This document shows positions 51,159 to 59,836 of a stretch of DNA of 64,000 nt, piece by piece. The notes below the pieces were generated by a model that was not told the DNA's origin, did no database searches, and saw only the letters and a list, made by a program, of their open reading frames with translations. A program made the translations under genes and the position numbers. Location of the stretch: positions 1,426,001-1,490,000 of the forward strand of contig NZ_CP109999.1 of the NCBI RefSeq assembly GCF_025947145.1, given 5' to 3'. This DNA comes from Flavobacterium sp. N1994. GTDB taxonomy: Bacteria > Bacteroidota > Bacteroidia > Flavobacteriales > Flavobacteriaceae. Position 1 is the first letter of the stretch, and each line of letters opens with the position of its first letter.

Positions 51159-52469
51159 TTACATACGAACTATATTCGCTCCTAATGCACGAAGTCTTTC
51201 ATCAATTCTTTCGTACCCTCGGTCAATTTGTTCAATGTTTTGAATGGTGGATGTTCCTTTAGCAGAAAGCGCTGCAATCAATAAAGAGATTCCCGCACGA
51301 ATATCAGGTGAACTCATTACTGTTGCTTTTAATTGCGATTTAAAATCATGGCCCATTACTACGGCACGGTGTGGATCGCACAACATAATTTTGGCTCCCA
51401 TATCAATCAATTTATCTACGAAGAACAAACGGCTTTCAAACATTTTTTGGTGAATCAAGACATCGCCATTAGCTTGTGTAGCTACTACCAAAACGATACT
51501 TAGCAAGTCGGGCGTAAATCCTGGCCATGGCGCATCAGCTATGGTTAAGATAGAACCATCGATATCGGTTTTTACCGTGTATCCTTTAGTATGAGCTGGG
51601 ATATAAATATCATCTCCTTTTTTCTCTAAAGTGATGCCTAGTTTTCTGAATACATTTGGAATAACCCCTAGATTTTCCCAAGAAACATTTTTGATAGTAA
51701 TTTCACTTCGAGTCATCGCTGCCAATCCAATCCAAGAACCAATTTCAATCATATCCGGTAGAATTCTGTGCTCACATCCTCCTAGTTTTTCAACACCTTC
51801 AATCGTTAGCAAGTTTGACCCCACTCCAGTAATTTTGGCACCCATCGAGTTTAGCATTTTGCACAACTGTTGCAAATACGGTTCGCATGCCGCGTTATAA
51901 ACAGTGGTGATACCTTCTGCTAAAACAGCAGCCATAACAATGTTTGCCGTTCCTGTTACCGAAGCTTCATCCAATAACATGTGAGCTCCTTTTAATCTTC
52001 CTTTGGTTTCCACGCCATAAAAATGGTCTTCTCTCTCGTAACGGAATTTAGCTCCTAAGTTGATAAACCCTTCGAAGTGGGTATCCAAACGACGTCTTCC
52101 AATTTTATCACCTCCTGGTTTTGGAATATATCCTTTTCCGTAGCGCGCTAATAAAGGCCCAACAATCATGATAGATCCTCTTAAACTTCCACCTTCTTTT
52201 TTGAATGCTTCTGTTTCTAGATAGCCCACATTCACCTCATCCGCTTGAAAGGTGATAGAACCTGGTCCGTTTTTTTGGATTTTAACACCCAAATTTCCTA
52301 AAAGCGTGATTAATTTATTAACATCGATGATGTCTGGAATATTGTTGATCGTTACTTTTTCCGGAGTTAAAAGTACGGCACATAAGATTTGTAATGCTTC
52401 ATTTTTGGCTCCTTGTGGTGTTACATCACCTTTTAGTTGAATGCCACCTTCAATTTTAAAAGTTCCCAT
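51159..52469 (-). CDS. murA: UDP-N-acetylglucosamine 1-carboxyvinyltransferase, Asp at the catalytic Cys position
   Basis: 436 residues. Full EPSP-synthase-like fold with GAKNEALQILCAVLL (Lys22 region), LRGSIMIVGPLLARYG and DMIEIGSWIGLAA. The active-site loop reads PKPGGDKIGRRRLDTH: where E. coli MurA has Cys115, this protein has Asp121. Enzymes with Asp there remain active and are not alkylated by fosfomycin. First committed step of peptidoglycan synthesis, cytoplasmic. The DUF4290 gene lies 80 bp upstream on the same strand, so they may be co-transcribed with DUF493. Confidence 0.95.
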   Translation of the reverse strand: MGTFKIEGGIQLKGDVTPQGAKNEALQILCAVLLTPEKVTINNIPDIIDVNKLITLLGNLGVKIQKNGPGSITFQADEVNVGYLETEAFKKEGGSLRGSIMIVGPLLARYGKGYIPKPGGDKIGRRRLDTHFEGFINLGAKFRYEREDHFYGVETKGRLKGAHMLLDEASVTGTANIVMAAVLAEGITTVYNAACEPYLQQLCKMLNSMGAKITGVGSNLLTIEGVEKLGGCEHRILPDMIEIGSWIGLAAMTRSEITIKNVSWENLGVIPNVFRKLGITLEKKGDDIYIPAHTKGYTVKTDIDGSILTIADAPWPGFTPDLLSIVLVVATQANGDVLIHQKMFESRLFFVDKLIDMGAKIMLCDPHRAVVMGHDFKSQLKATVMSSPDIRAGISLLIAALSAKGTSTIQNIEQIDRGYERIDERLRALGANIVRM

Positions 52470-52549
52470 TTGTATTTGTTATAGGTTGTGTGTTATACGT
52501 TGTATGTTGCGATTAGCTTAACTTAGAAACCACAAATTACAACCTACAA

Positions 52550-53266
52550 CTATTTCTGATTATTGTTATTATTGTTTTTTATAAAAGGCTTCTTGCCCAT
52601 CTTGTTGCTTTTGATTTTAGCGTTGGATGGCGGCATGTTCTTATTGGACATTTTTTTATTGGTACGCATCAAATCATTGGTATTCAATAACTCTTCAGAG
52701 CTTTGCAATAAATTTAATTTACCTCCTGACAATTCGAAAAGATGTTCAAAAATAACGACATCGGTAACGGTGTCTTTGTTCCAACTCAAATAGGATTTCT
52801 TCATATGATTGGCAATGACTTTTACCAAAGCATTTTTCATTTCGCCTTCTTCCCAACTGTTGGCTACATCAATCATGTATTTGATATTGTTACCATAAAA
52901 ACGATACTTAGGATTTTTTTGAGGATAGCCTAACCGTTCCGGTTTTAAGTTGATAACATCTCTTGTTGGTATCGGATAAGGAGAATCAACATCTAATTTA
53001 AAATCAGACATGATGAAAATTTGATCCCACAACTTGTGTTGAAAATCGGGTACATCTCGCAAGTGCGGATTTAAACTTCCCATTACCTGAATGATATATT
53101 TGGCCGCTTTATTGCGTTCTTGTCTATCCTCAATAACCGTAGCCTGATCAATCAATTTTTGCAAATGACGACCATATTCTGGAATGATTAAATGCGGTCT
53201 TTCGGCATTGTATTCCAAATGGTGTACAACGTCATTCGCATTTTCTTTTATATATCTCTCAACCAT
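52550..53266 (-). CDS. DUF4290 family protein
   Basis: 238 residues. N-terminal half ENANDVVHHLEYNAERPHLI, PEYGRHLQKLIDQATVI fits the Bacteroidetes DUF4290 family; the C-terminus is Lys/Asn-rich and low-complexity (KKPFIKNNNNNNQK). No catalytic motif; cytoplasmic. Its ATG overlaps the stop of DUF493 (TAATG), and murA follows, a conserved order in Flavobacteria as I recall. Function unknown; the context hints at envelope synthesis. Confidence 0.85.
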   Translation of the reverse strand: MVERYIKENANDVVHHLEYNAERPHLIIPEYGRHLQKLIDQATVIEDRQERNKAAKYIIQVMGSLNPHLRDVPDFQHKLWDQIFIMSDFKLDVDSPYPIPTRDVINLKPERLGYPQKNPKYRFYGNNIKYMIDVANSWEEGEMKNALVKVIANHMKKSYLSWNKDTVTDVVIFEHLFELSGGKLNLLQSSEELLNTNDLMRTNKKMSNKNMPPSNAKIKSNKMGKKPFIKNNNNNNQK

Positions 53267-53550
53267 TATAATGAAATTATTCCTTCAATATTTGAAACTT
53301 CTATGTATTTCTCCACCACGCTTTCAGGACTTTGCATCAAAACGTTAACGGAAAGACTAGTGTATTTTCCTGTTTTGGATTGTGTAGTATGAATTACGGC
53401 CCCTAAATTATCAAAAGCATTTTCTACTTCTTCAATTTTTTTAGCATCGGTGGGAACAATAAATTTGTATAAGTATTCGCTGGGCCACGTTGAAGTATTA
53501 TTTAATTCTTCTCGTAATCTTATGTAAAATTCTTCTGTTTTCTTATCCAT
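53266..53550 (-). CDS. DUF493 (YbeD-like) family protein
   Basis: 94 residues from ATG 53550 (MDKKTEEFYIRLREELNN). Small ferredoxin-like alpha/beta fold with WPSEYLYKFIVPTD, and TGKYTSLSVNVLMQSPESV, matching DUF493/YbeD. A cytoplasmic regulatory-type fold in E. coli, function undefined. First gene of the DUF493-DUF4290-murA series; one-base overlap with the next gene indicates translational coupling. Confidence 0.82.
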   Translation of the reverse strand: MDKKTEEFYIRLREELNNTSTWPSEYLYKFIVPTDAKKIEEVENAFDNLGAVIHTTQSKTGKYTSLSVNVLMQSPESVVEKYIEVSNIEGIISL

Positions 53551-53682
53551 GAATTTCAAAATAAAAGCAAATATACAGTATTGGTTTTAGATTTTGGAAA
53601 TAGCAATATACGATTTAAAAAAAATAATTTTCATTCCGAAAAATAAATGCTAATTCGCTTTACATATTCTAATTAGTTTCAA

Positions 53683-53690
53683 TAAATTTG
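53683..53690 (+). promoter_or_regulatory. Bacteroidetes -7 promoter element
   Basis: TAAATTTG, exact match, 19 bp upstream of the TTG start codon at 53710. It leaves a very short leader and supports that start. Confidence 0.55.
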
Positions 53691-53709
53691 CCCCTTATTT
53701 CAAAAAATC

Positions 53710-54246
53710 TTGAAAAAAGAACTTATAGTCATAACAGGTGGTCCCGGAACAGGTAAAACCACTATCATCGATGCTCTCATCGAACAAGGCTATGCGTGCT
53801 TTCCCGAAATTTCTCGTCAAGTTACTATGGAAGCCAAAAAACAAGGTATCGAACAATTGTTTTTGGAAAAACCATTACTCTTTAGCGAATTATTATTAGA
53901 AGGCAGAAAAAAACAGCACCAACAAGCTCTTGCCGATCAAGCCGAAATTGTATTCATGGACAGAGGAATACCTGATGTTTTAGCGTATATGCATTACATT
54001 GGCGACAGTTATCCCGCTTTTTTTGATCAGGCTTGTAAAGAACATAATTACTCTAAAATATTTGTGTTACCCCCTTGGGAAGACATTTACGAAAGTGATG
54101 AAGAGCGCTATGAAAACTTTGAGCAAGCCAAACTCATCTTCGAGCATTTGTTAGAAACCTATCAAAACTATGGTTACGAACTCGTTGAAGTTCCAAGAGG
54201 AACTGTTGAAGAACGTATTCAGTTTATCTTGAACCAACTGGCATAA
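53710..54246 (+). CDS. AAA_28-type P-loop ATPase (NadR/nucleoside-kinase-like), TTG start
   Basis: 178 residues. Walker A ITGGPGTGKTT at residues 8-17 and an FMDRGIPDVLAYMHYIG motif resembling the Asp-Arg pair of kinases in the NadR/AAA_28 family. Small-molecule phosphotransfer is a plausible role. The only possible start is TTG 53710: the frame has a stop at 53683-53685 and no ATG before the P-loop, and KKELIVITGGPGTGKTT is the usual N-terminus. Cytoplasmic. recQ follows after 77 bp and also starts with TTG. Confidence 0.85.
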   Translation: MKKELIVITGGPGTGKTTIIDALIEQGYACFPEISRQVTMEAKKQGIEQLFLEKPLLFSELLLEGRKKQHQQALADQAEIVFMDRGIPDVLAYMHYIGDSYPAFFDQACKEHNYSKIFVLPPWEDIYESDEERYENFEQAKLIFEHLLETYQNYGYELVEVPRGTVEERIQFILNQLA

Positions 54247-54323
54247 TTACACCTTTTGTGTAATAGCAGACCATTTCTTTTTCATACTTTTATCCCAAAG
54301 CCAAAACATTTAGCATTCTTACA

Positions 54324-56216
54324 TTGAACAAAGCCATAGAAATACTCCAAAAGTATTGGAAACACGATGCTTTTCGTGAGCCACAGGAAGCTATAATTAC
54401 TTCGGTGATAGATGGCAAGGATACTTTTGCTTTGATGCCCACTGGTGGCGGAAAATCAATATGTTTTCAGGTGCCTGCTATGATGCAAGACGGAATTTGT
54501 TTGGTTATTTCTCCGCTAATAGCTTTGATGCGCGATCAAGTTCAAAACTTGCAAGGAAAAGGAATAAAAGCCATAGCCTTGACGGGTGGAATTCATCAAG
54601 ATGAGATTATTGATTTGTTGGACAATTGTCAGTTTGGCAACTATAAATTCCTCTATCTTTCCCCCGAACGTTTGCAAAACGATTGGATTTTGGAACGCAT
54701 TAAAAGCCTTCCTATCAACCTCATTGCCATTGATGAAGCACATTGTGTTTCGCAATGGGGACATGATTTCCGACCTGCTTATTTGAAGATTGCACAACTC
54801 AAAGAATTATTTCCCAAAGTACCTTTTTTGGCTTTGACCGCTTCGGCAACATCGCGGGTGAAAGAAGATATTATTACCCAATTAAAATTGGACAACCCAC
54901 AGGTTTTCTCTAAATCATTTTACCGAGAAAACATTGCTTATATGGTTTTTGAAACCGAAGACAAATTGCATCTTTTGCAACAAATATTGCACAAGAACAG
55001 TGAACCATCCATTATTTATGTAACCAATAGAAAATCATGCTCAGAAACTGTTTTTCAGTTGGAGAATATGGGATTCAAAGCTACTTTTTATCACGGAGGT
55101 CTGTCCTCAAAAGATAAAGAGAAACAGATGCAACTTTGGATGGAAGAAAAAGTGCAAGTGATGGTTGCTACCAATGCTTTCGGAATGGGCATAGATAAAG
55201 CGAATGTCAAAACAATAATCCATTTGCATTTACCTCAAAATCTGGAAAACTATTACCAAGAAACAGGTCGTGCTGGCAGAAATGGAGAAAAGGCTTTTGC
55301 GATTTTACTTAACAATCCTTCTGATATTTTCCATGCTGAGTCACAATTTATAAGCATTTTACCTGACAAACCTTTTTTAAATTTGGTATTTTCAAAACTG
55401 TGTTCGTTTTTACAAATCGCATACGGAGAAGGCATTGATGAACAGTTTGGTTTTAATCTCAATCAGTTTTGCAGCAAATATAATTTCCCAACATTAAAGA
55501 CATATAATGCATTACAGTTCTTGGACAGACAAGGAATCATTACTTTATCGCAAGAGTTTTCAGAGAAAATAAGTTTACAATTTACGATTCCGTCTAAAGA
55601 AGTCATTCGGTACATGAGTTTAAATCCGAATGACGAAGAAATTATGCTGACTATTTTGAGAACCTATCCCGGAATTTATGATATGCAAACCGCTTTCAAC
55701 CCGATATTAATTGCCAAAAAGGCTAATACAAACGAAGTTGCAGTAGTAACGCTTTTACAAAAACTAAAAGAAAAGCAAATTGTTGATTTGATTGCTAGAA
55801 ACAACGATGCGAAGATTACATTTAACGAAGTAAGGGAAGACGAGCGTACTATTAATAGAGTTTCAAAATATCTAGAAGCTCAAAATAAATTAAAAATTGA
55901 GCAATTGCAAGCGGTACTGCACTATAGCAAAGACGACAAGACATGTAAACAGAAATTGTTGATGCAGTATTTTGGTGAAACTATAAAGAAAGATTGTGGG
56001 GTTTGCTCCTATTGTATTTCAAAAAATAAAAAGAAAAGCAATCCAGATGATTTATCAGAAAAAATTATTGCATTGTTAAAAATTCAGGATTTCAATTCAA
56101 GGGATATTCAAAAACTAACCAAATTTCCGAAAGACGATGTTATCTTTGCCCTGCAAAACCTTTTGGAAAAGGATACCATTAGCATCAAATCAAATAATTT
56201 ATACTCTTTAAAATAA
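54324..56216 (+). CDS. recQ: ATP-dependent DNA helicase RecQ, TTG start
   Basis: 630 residues. Helicase motifs in order: REPQEAIITSVIDGKD (motif 0), MPTGGGKSICFQVPA (Walker A), IAIDEAHCVSQWGHDFRP (DEAH), TASATSRVKEDI, VATNAFGMGIDKANVKTIIH, YYQETGRAGRNG. A RecQ zinc-binding region with KDCGVCSYC follows. The C-terminal ~100 residues replace a clear HRDC domain with a shorter WHR-like tail. Role: homologous recombination and replication-fork repair. No ATG is available upstream; TTG 54324 fits the conserved N-terminus. 2 bp separate it from fmt. Confidence 0.93.
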   Translation: MNKAIEILQKYWKHDAFREPQEAIITSVIDGKDTFALMPTGGGKSICFQVPAMMQDGICLVISPLIALMRDQVQNLQGKGIKAIALTGGIHQDEIIDLLDNCQFGNYKFLYLSPERLQNDWILERIKSLPINLIAIDEAHCVSQWGHDFRPAYLKIAQLKELFPKVPFLALTASATSRVKEDIITQLKLDNPQVFSKSFYRENIAYMVFETEDKLHLLQQILHKNSEPSIIYVTNRKSCSETVFQLENMGFKATFYHGGLSSKDKEKQMQLWMEEKVQVMVATNAFGMGIDKANVKTIIHLHLPQNLENYYQETGRAGRNGEKAFAILLNNPSDIFHAESQFISILPDKPFLNLVFSKLCSFLQIAYGEGIDEQFGFNLNQFCSKYNFPTLKTYNALQFLDRQGIITLSQEFSEKISLQFTIPSKEVIRYMSLNPNDEEIMLTILRTYPGIYDMQTAFNPILIAKKANTNEVAVVTLLQKLKEKQIVDLIARNNDAKITFNEVREDERTINRVSKYLEAQNKLKIEQLQAVLHYSKDDKTCKQKLLMQYFGETIKKDCGVCSYCISKNKKKSNPDDLSEKIIALLKIQDFNSRDIQKLTKFPKDDVIFALQNLLEKDTISIKSNNLYSLK

Positions 56217-56218
56217 AA

Positions 56219-57166
56219 ATGGAAAAGTTACGCATTGTTTTTATGGGAACTCCTGAATTTGCTGTTGGCATTTTGGATACCATCATTAAAAATAAGTACG
56301 AGGTTGTTGGTGTCATAACCGCAGCAGATAAACCAGCGGGTCGTGGCCAAAAGATAAAATATTCAGCCGTAAAAGAATATGCTTTAGAGAACAACTTAAA
56401 ATTATTGCAACCTACCAATCTCAAAGACGAAGTTTTCTTATCAGAACTCCAAAGTTTAAACGCTAATCTTCAAGTTGTGGTTGCTTTTAGAATGTTGCCC
56501 GAAGTGGTTTGGAGAATGCCAAAACTTGGGACTTTTAATTTGCATGCTTCTTTGTTACCTAACTATCGAGGGGCGGCACCAATAAACTGGGCTATAATCA
56601 ATGGAGAAACTAAAACAGGGGTAACCACATTTTTTATTGATGATAAAATTGATACTGGCGCAATGATTTTGAATAAAGAAATCGCTATTACTGAAGAGGA
56701 AAATGCAGGAGTTTTGCATGATAAGTTAATGCGATTAGGAAGTGAAGCACTAGTAGAAACTTTATCTATTATAGAAAAAGGAAATGTTAAGACAACTATT
56801 CAAAAAGATACCGCAGAAATCAAAACTGCTTATAAACTAAACCGTGACAATTGTAAAATTGACTGGAGTAAGTCGGCCACTGAAATTCATAATTTAATTC
56901 GTGGACTATCACCTTATCCAACAGCTTGGTGTTTCTTTAAAGACAATGGTGAAGAATGGAATGTTAAAATATACGAAGCTAGGACTCACGTAGAAATTCA
57001 CAATTATAATATAGGACAAATTATTGCTTCCAAAAAAGAGATTAAGATTGCTGTAAAAGATGGTTTTATCCAAATCTTAAATCTTCAATTTCCAGCAAAG
57101 AAAAAAATGATGACAAATGAACTATTAAACGGTATCACTTTTTCTGAAAAAGCACAAGCAGAGTAA
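56219..57166 (+). CDS. fmt: Methionyl-tRNA formyltransferase
   Basis: 315 residues. Formyl-transferase domain with RIVFMGTPEFAVGIL and NLHASLLPNYRGAAPINWAI (catalytic Asn/His), a conserved Asp in FFIDDKIDTGAMI, and the C-terminal OB-like tRNA-binding domain (from ~200, SKSATEIHNLIRGLSPYPTA). It formylates Met-tRNAfMet with 10-formyl-THF. Starts 2 bp after recQ, so the two share a transcript. Confidence 0.95.
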   Translation: MEKLRIVFMGTPEFAVGILDTIIKNKYEVVGVITAADKPAGRGQKIKYSAVKEYALENNLKLLQPTNLKDEVFLSELQSLNANLQVVVAFRMLPEVVWRMPKLGTFNLHASLLPNYRGAAPINWAIINGETKTGVTTFFIDDKIDTGAMILNKEIAITEEENAGVLHDKLMRLGSEALVETLSIIEKGNVKTTIQKDTAEIKTAYKLNRDNCKIDWSKSATEIHNLIRGLSPYPTAWCFFKDNGEEWNVKIYEARTHVEIHNYNIGQIIASKKEIKIAVKDGFIQILNLQFPAKKKMMTNELLNGITFSEKAQAE

Positions 57167-57267
57167 GGCTTAAAGAGTATTTAGTCGACAAAATCATCAC
57201 TAAAACGATGGTTTATCAACAAATAAACCAAGTTATCAACAAAAATTTGAAAAAAATACGAAAACGC

Positions 57268-57297
57268 TTGTGCAGTAAGGAATTCCTATTAAATTTG
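57268..57297 (+). promoter_or_regulatory. Promoter of the HU gene (TTG-N19-TAnnTTTG)
   Basis: TTG 57268-57270, 19-bp spacer, TAAATTTG 57290-57297, 44 bp upstream of the HU ATG. Confidence 0.85.
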
Positions 57298-57341
57298 TTA
57301 TCATTAACAAAATGTTTAACCAACAATTAATAACTAACATT

Positions 57342-57614
57342 ATGAACAAATCAGAATTAATCGATGCAATTGCAGCTGACGCTGGAGTAACAAAAGCTGC
57401 GGCTAAATTAGCTTTAGAATCATTTTTAGGAAATGTAAGCCAAACTTTGAAAAAAGGTGGAAGAGTTTCTTTAGTAGGATTCGGATCTTGGTCAGTATCT
57501 AAAAGAGCTGCAAGAGATGGAAGAAACCCACAAACTGGTAAAACTATCAAAATTGCTGCTAAAAATGTAGTTAAATTCAAAGCTGGTGCAGAATTAGACG
57601 GAGCAGTAAACTAA
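57342..57614 (+). CDS. HU family DNA-binding protein
   Basis: 90 residues from ATG 57342 (MNKSELIDAIAADAGVTKAA); an upstream in-frame ATG would add ten untypical residues. The DNA-bending arm GFGSWSVSKRAARDGRNP and TGKTIKIAAKNVVKFKAG are canonical. Homodimeric nucleoid protein. Own N19 promoter and terminator. Confidence 0.96.
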   Translation: MNKSELIDAIAADAGVTKAAAKLALESFLGNVSQTLKKGGRVSLVGFGSWSVSKRAARDGRNPQTGKTIKIAAKNVVKFKAGAELDGAVN

Positions 57615-57640
57615 TAATATAGTTAATCTGATATACAAAG

Positions 57641-57667
57641 GCCATTCGCAATGCGAGTGGCTTTTTT
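57641..57667 (+). terminator. Rho-independent terminator of the HU gene
   Basis: GCCATTCG / CGAGTGGC hairpin with one G-U pair and a T6 tail. Confidence 0.85.
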
Positions 57668-57734
57668 GCTTTTTGTGGTTAATAATTTGGAAAATACTAT
57701 TTTTTTTCCCAACTTTATTAAAAATTAGCTAAAA

Positions 57735-58295
57735 ATGATTACAGAAAAACTAAAAAAAGGGCATTTGCTAATAGCCGAACCTTCTATAATAGGAGATTTA
57801 TCTTTTAATAGGTCTGTCGTTTTATTAGCTGATCATAATTCAGAAGGTTCTGTTGGTTTTATTCTAAATAAACCTCTTAAATATACGATTCAAGATTTAC
57901 TACCAGAAATTGAATCAAATTTTAAAATCTACAATGGTGGTCCTGTTGAACAAGACAATCTTTATTTTATTCACAATGTTCCTAATTTAATTCCAGATAG
58001 TATTGAAATCTCTAGCGGAATATATTGGGGAGGTGATTTCGAGTTGACCAAAGACTTAATCAATACTGGCATTCTTAAGAAAAAAAACATTCGCTTTTTT
58101 CTAGGTTATACTGGTTGGGACTCCAACCAATTAGAAAGTGAGATGCAAGCAAATTCCTGGATTTTAACCAAAAATATTTATGAAAATAAAATTCTCGGAA
58201 AAGCATCTACCCATTTTTGGAAAGAAAAAATTATAGAATTAGGAGGTGAATACCTAATTTGGTCCAATGCTCCAGAAAATCCAATCTTAAATTAA
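57735..58295 (+). CDS. YqgE/AlgH family protein
   Basis: 186 residues. Begins KKGHLLIAEPSIIGDLSFNRSV..., with GSVGFILNKPLKYTIQDLLP and the FFLGYTGWDSNQLESEM core of UPF0301. Cytoplasmic, function unknown; the P. aeruginosa AlgH homolog affects several regulons. Its stop overlaps that of the convergent aminotransferase locus (58292-58295). Confidence 0.9.
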   Translation: MITEKLKKGHLLIAEPSIIGDLSFNRSVVLLADHNSEGSVGFILNKPLKYTIQDLLPEIESNFKIYNGGPVEQDNLYFIHNVPNLIPDSIEISSGIYWGGDFELTKDLINTGILKKKNIRFFLGYTGWDSNQLESEMQANSWILTKNIYENKILGKASTHFWKEKIIELGGEYLIWSNAPENPILN

Positions 58296-59127
58296 TCCTC
58301 AATCAATTGATTTAGTCTCTCTAGCAATAGATTAGAAACCTTAACTCCAAATTCTTTTTTACGGTATTTTGTTATGGGTTGGATTCCAATAATAACGTTA
58401 GTAACAAATAATTCGTCTGCTTTTTGTAAATCAAATGGAGAAATCTCCATTTCAACCATATCAATAGTATCTATTTGTTTGGCTAAAGAAATTATTTGCT
58501 TTCTCATAATTCCATTCAGACAACCCTCTGATATTGGGGGGTAATTAAAGTGTTCCCCAATAACATAAACAAATTACCATTGGTGGCTTCAATCACATTT
58601 TTAACTTCATTAATAAGCAAGCAAGAATTCAACTGATTTTCTTTAGCAAAAATACTTGCTGTAACATGAGTAATCTTGTTAGCTGTTTTAAGAGTAGAAA
58701 GTAACTGTTTAGGTACTATAAAATCTTTATACAAATCAACTTCAAACTGACTTAGACCAAATTGATACTTTTTTTGATTCAACTCAATAGCCTGTATCAG
58801 AAAAGAAACTGAATTATCTGACGGCAAATAGTACCCTCCTTCATTTCTATATACATTAAATCGAACTCGGGCTGAGTTTTCAAAATTATTGCGTCTGACT
58901 AAATCTAAAATCTGTTCTTCTAAATATTCTAATGTGAAAGTCATTGGGATTTCCATTCTAATGATTCGCATGGAGGCCATTAATCTAAAATAGTGGTCTT
59001 CAAAAAATAGAATTCTATTATTTACCACCTTTAACGTTTCAAAAACGCCATCACCATATAAAAAAGAACGATTAGAAATCGACAAATGCAGATTTGTATC
59101 CTGAACTACTCCATTAAAATTAATCAT
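58292..59127 (-). pseudogene. Class IV aminotransferase / aminodeoxychorismate-lyase-like, single-base frameshift
   Basis: Two reading frames make one protein. The first (from ATG 59127) has LSISNRSFLYGDGVFETLKV and KTANKITHVTASIFAKEN (PLP-binding family IV) and runs to LGNTLITPQY, then stops at 58516. The second resumes in another frame with SEGCLNGIMRKQIISLAKQ and ends at 58292. The break is at a run of six G on + (58536-58541; six C on the coding strand). Seven C would restore ITPPISEGCLNGIM. Complete protein would be ~278 residues, normal for PabC/IlvE-type enzymes. Mutation, slippage, phase variation or a sequencing error could all explain it. Confidence 0.85.
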
Positions 59128-59152
59128 AAAAAAATCCCGTTTTAAAACGGGA
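59128..59152 (-). terminator. Rho-independent terminator
   Basis: Perfect TCCCGTTTT / AAAACGGGA (59135-59143 and 59144-59152) with minus-strand T7, between the START-like gene and the aminotransferase locus. Confidence 0.85.
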
Positions 59153-59178
59153 CAAATATAACTTATATAAAATGGATT

Positions 59179-59571
59179 CTAAATAGAACCTATAACATGT
59201 TTTAAATCGGAAATTTGATTTTCCCATAATAGTTTTGATTCATCAATTTCATCTTCATTTGCAAAGTCAACAACCATTAAAGAAACATCTTTAGTAATCT
59301 CGTCTTCTAAAATTTTTAATTCAAAATAGTATTCTGTATCTTTTTTGGAATCGTCTACCCATTTAAATTTTACTTTCTCACCTGTTTTTTTTGAGGCAAG
59401 ACGTGCGTTTTCTTCAACATCATCCCAAATAAAGGTAAAGAACTCTCCTCTAGAATTAACATTATCAGCAAACCATTCTTGCAATCCAGAAGGTGTAGAA
59501 ATGTATTGATAAAGTAATTGAGGTGAGGAATTTAAAGGAAATTCAAGCTCGTAGCGGATTTTACTTTCCAT
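59179..59571 (-). CDS. START-like domain protein (SRPBCC/AHSA1-like)
   Basis: 130 residues. Short helix-grip fold beginning RYELEFPLNSSPQLLYQYIS and STPSGLQEWFADNVN, with an acidic central part. Small hydrophobic-ligand-binding fold, typical single-copy Flavobacteriaceae family; ligand and role unknown. Cytoplasmic. Upstream is a ~145-bp AT-rich gap before the tRNA, with no operon partner. Confidence 0.85.
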   Translation of the reverse strand: MESKIRYELEFPLNSSPQLLYQYISTPSGLQEWFADNVNSRGEFFTFIWDDVEENARLASKKTGEKVKFKWVDDSKKDTEYYFELKILEDEITKDVSLMVVDFANEDEIDESKLLWENQISDLKHVIGSI

Positions 59572-59657
59572 AATCTGAATAAATTTTTTGGAAATATATA
59601 GAATATAATATCAATAAAAAAGCTTTTTAAAAAATAAAAAAAATAAGTGTTTTAGCT

Positions 59658-59687
59658 TTGGAACCATTGATATTAATTTTATATTTG
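59658..59687 (+). promoter_or_regulatory. Promoter of tRNA-Met (TTG-N19-TAnnTTTG)
   Basis: TTG 59658-59660, 19-bp spacer, TATATTTG 59680-59687, 28 bp upstream of the mature tRNA 5' end. Confidence 0.85.
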
Positions 59688-59715
59688 CACCCGCATTCAG
59701 GGAATGCTAAATAAT

Positions 59716-59789
59716 GGCGAGGTAGCTCAGTCGGTTAGAGCGCAGGATTCATAACCCTGAGGTCGGGAGTTCAAATCTCCCTCTCGCTA
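59716..59789 (+). tRNA. tRNA-Met (CAT), probably elongator
   Basis: 74-nt cloverleaf: acceptor GGCGAGG / TCTCGCT, D-arm GCTC...GAGC, anticodon loop TTCATAA with CAT at 59750-59752, T-arm GGGAGTTCAAATCTCCC, discriminator A. CCA is not encoded. The anticodon stem lacks the three G-C pairs of an initiator, so an elongator tRNA is favoured. A CAT anticodon modified to lysidine (Ile2) cannot be excluded by sequence alone. Confidence 0.95.
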
Positions 59790-59800
59790 CAAAAAAAATT

Positions 59801-59836
59801 AAAAGGTTTGGAACTTTCCAAACCTTTTTTTTTGCT
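59801..59836 (+). terminator. Rho-independent terminator of tRNA-Met
   Basis: AAAAGGTTTGGA / TCCAAACCTTTT (59801-59812 and 59817-59828) with a T tail. From here to 60086 the sequence is AT-rich with no recognisable element. Confidence 0.9.

Noticed and set aside
58292..58507. Independent 71-residue gene next to the aminotransferase
   Set aside because: Its residues continue the aminotransferase after a one-base shift, so it is the C-terminal part of the same gene.
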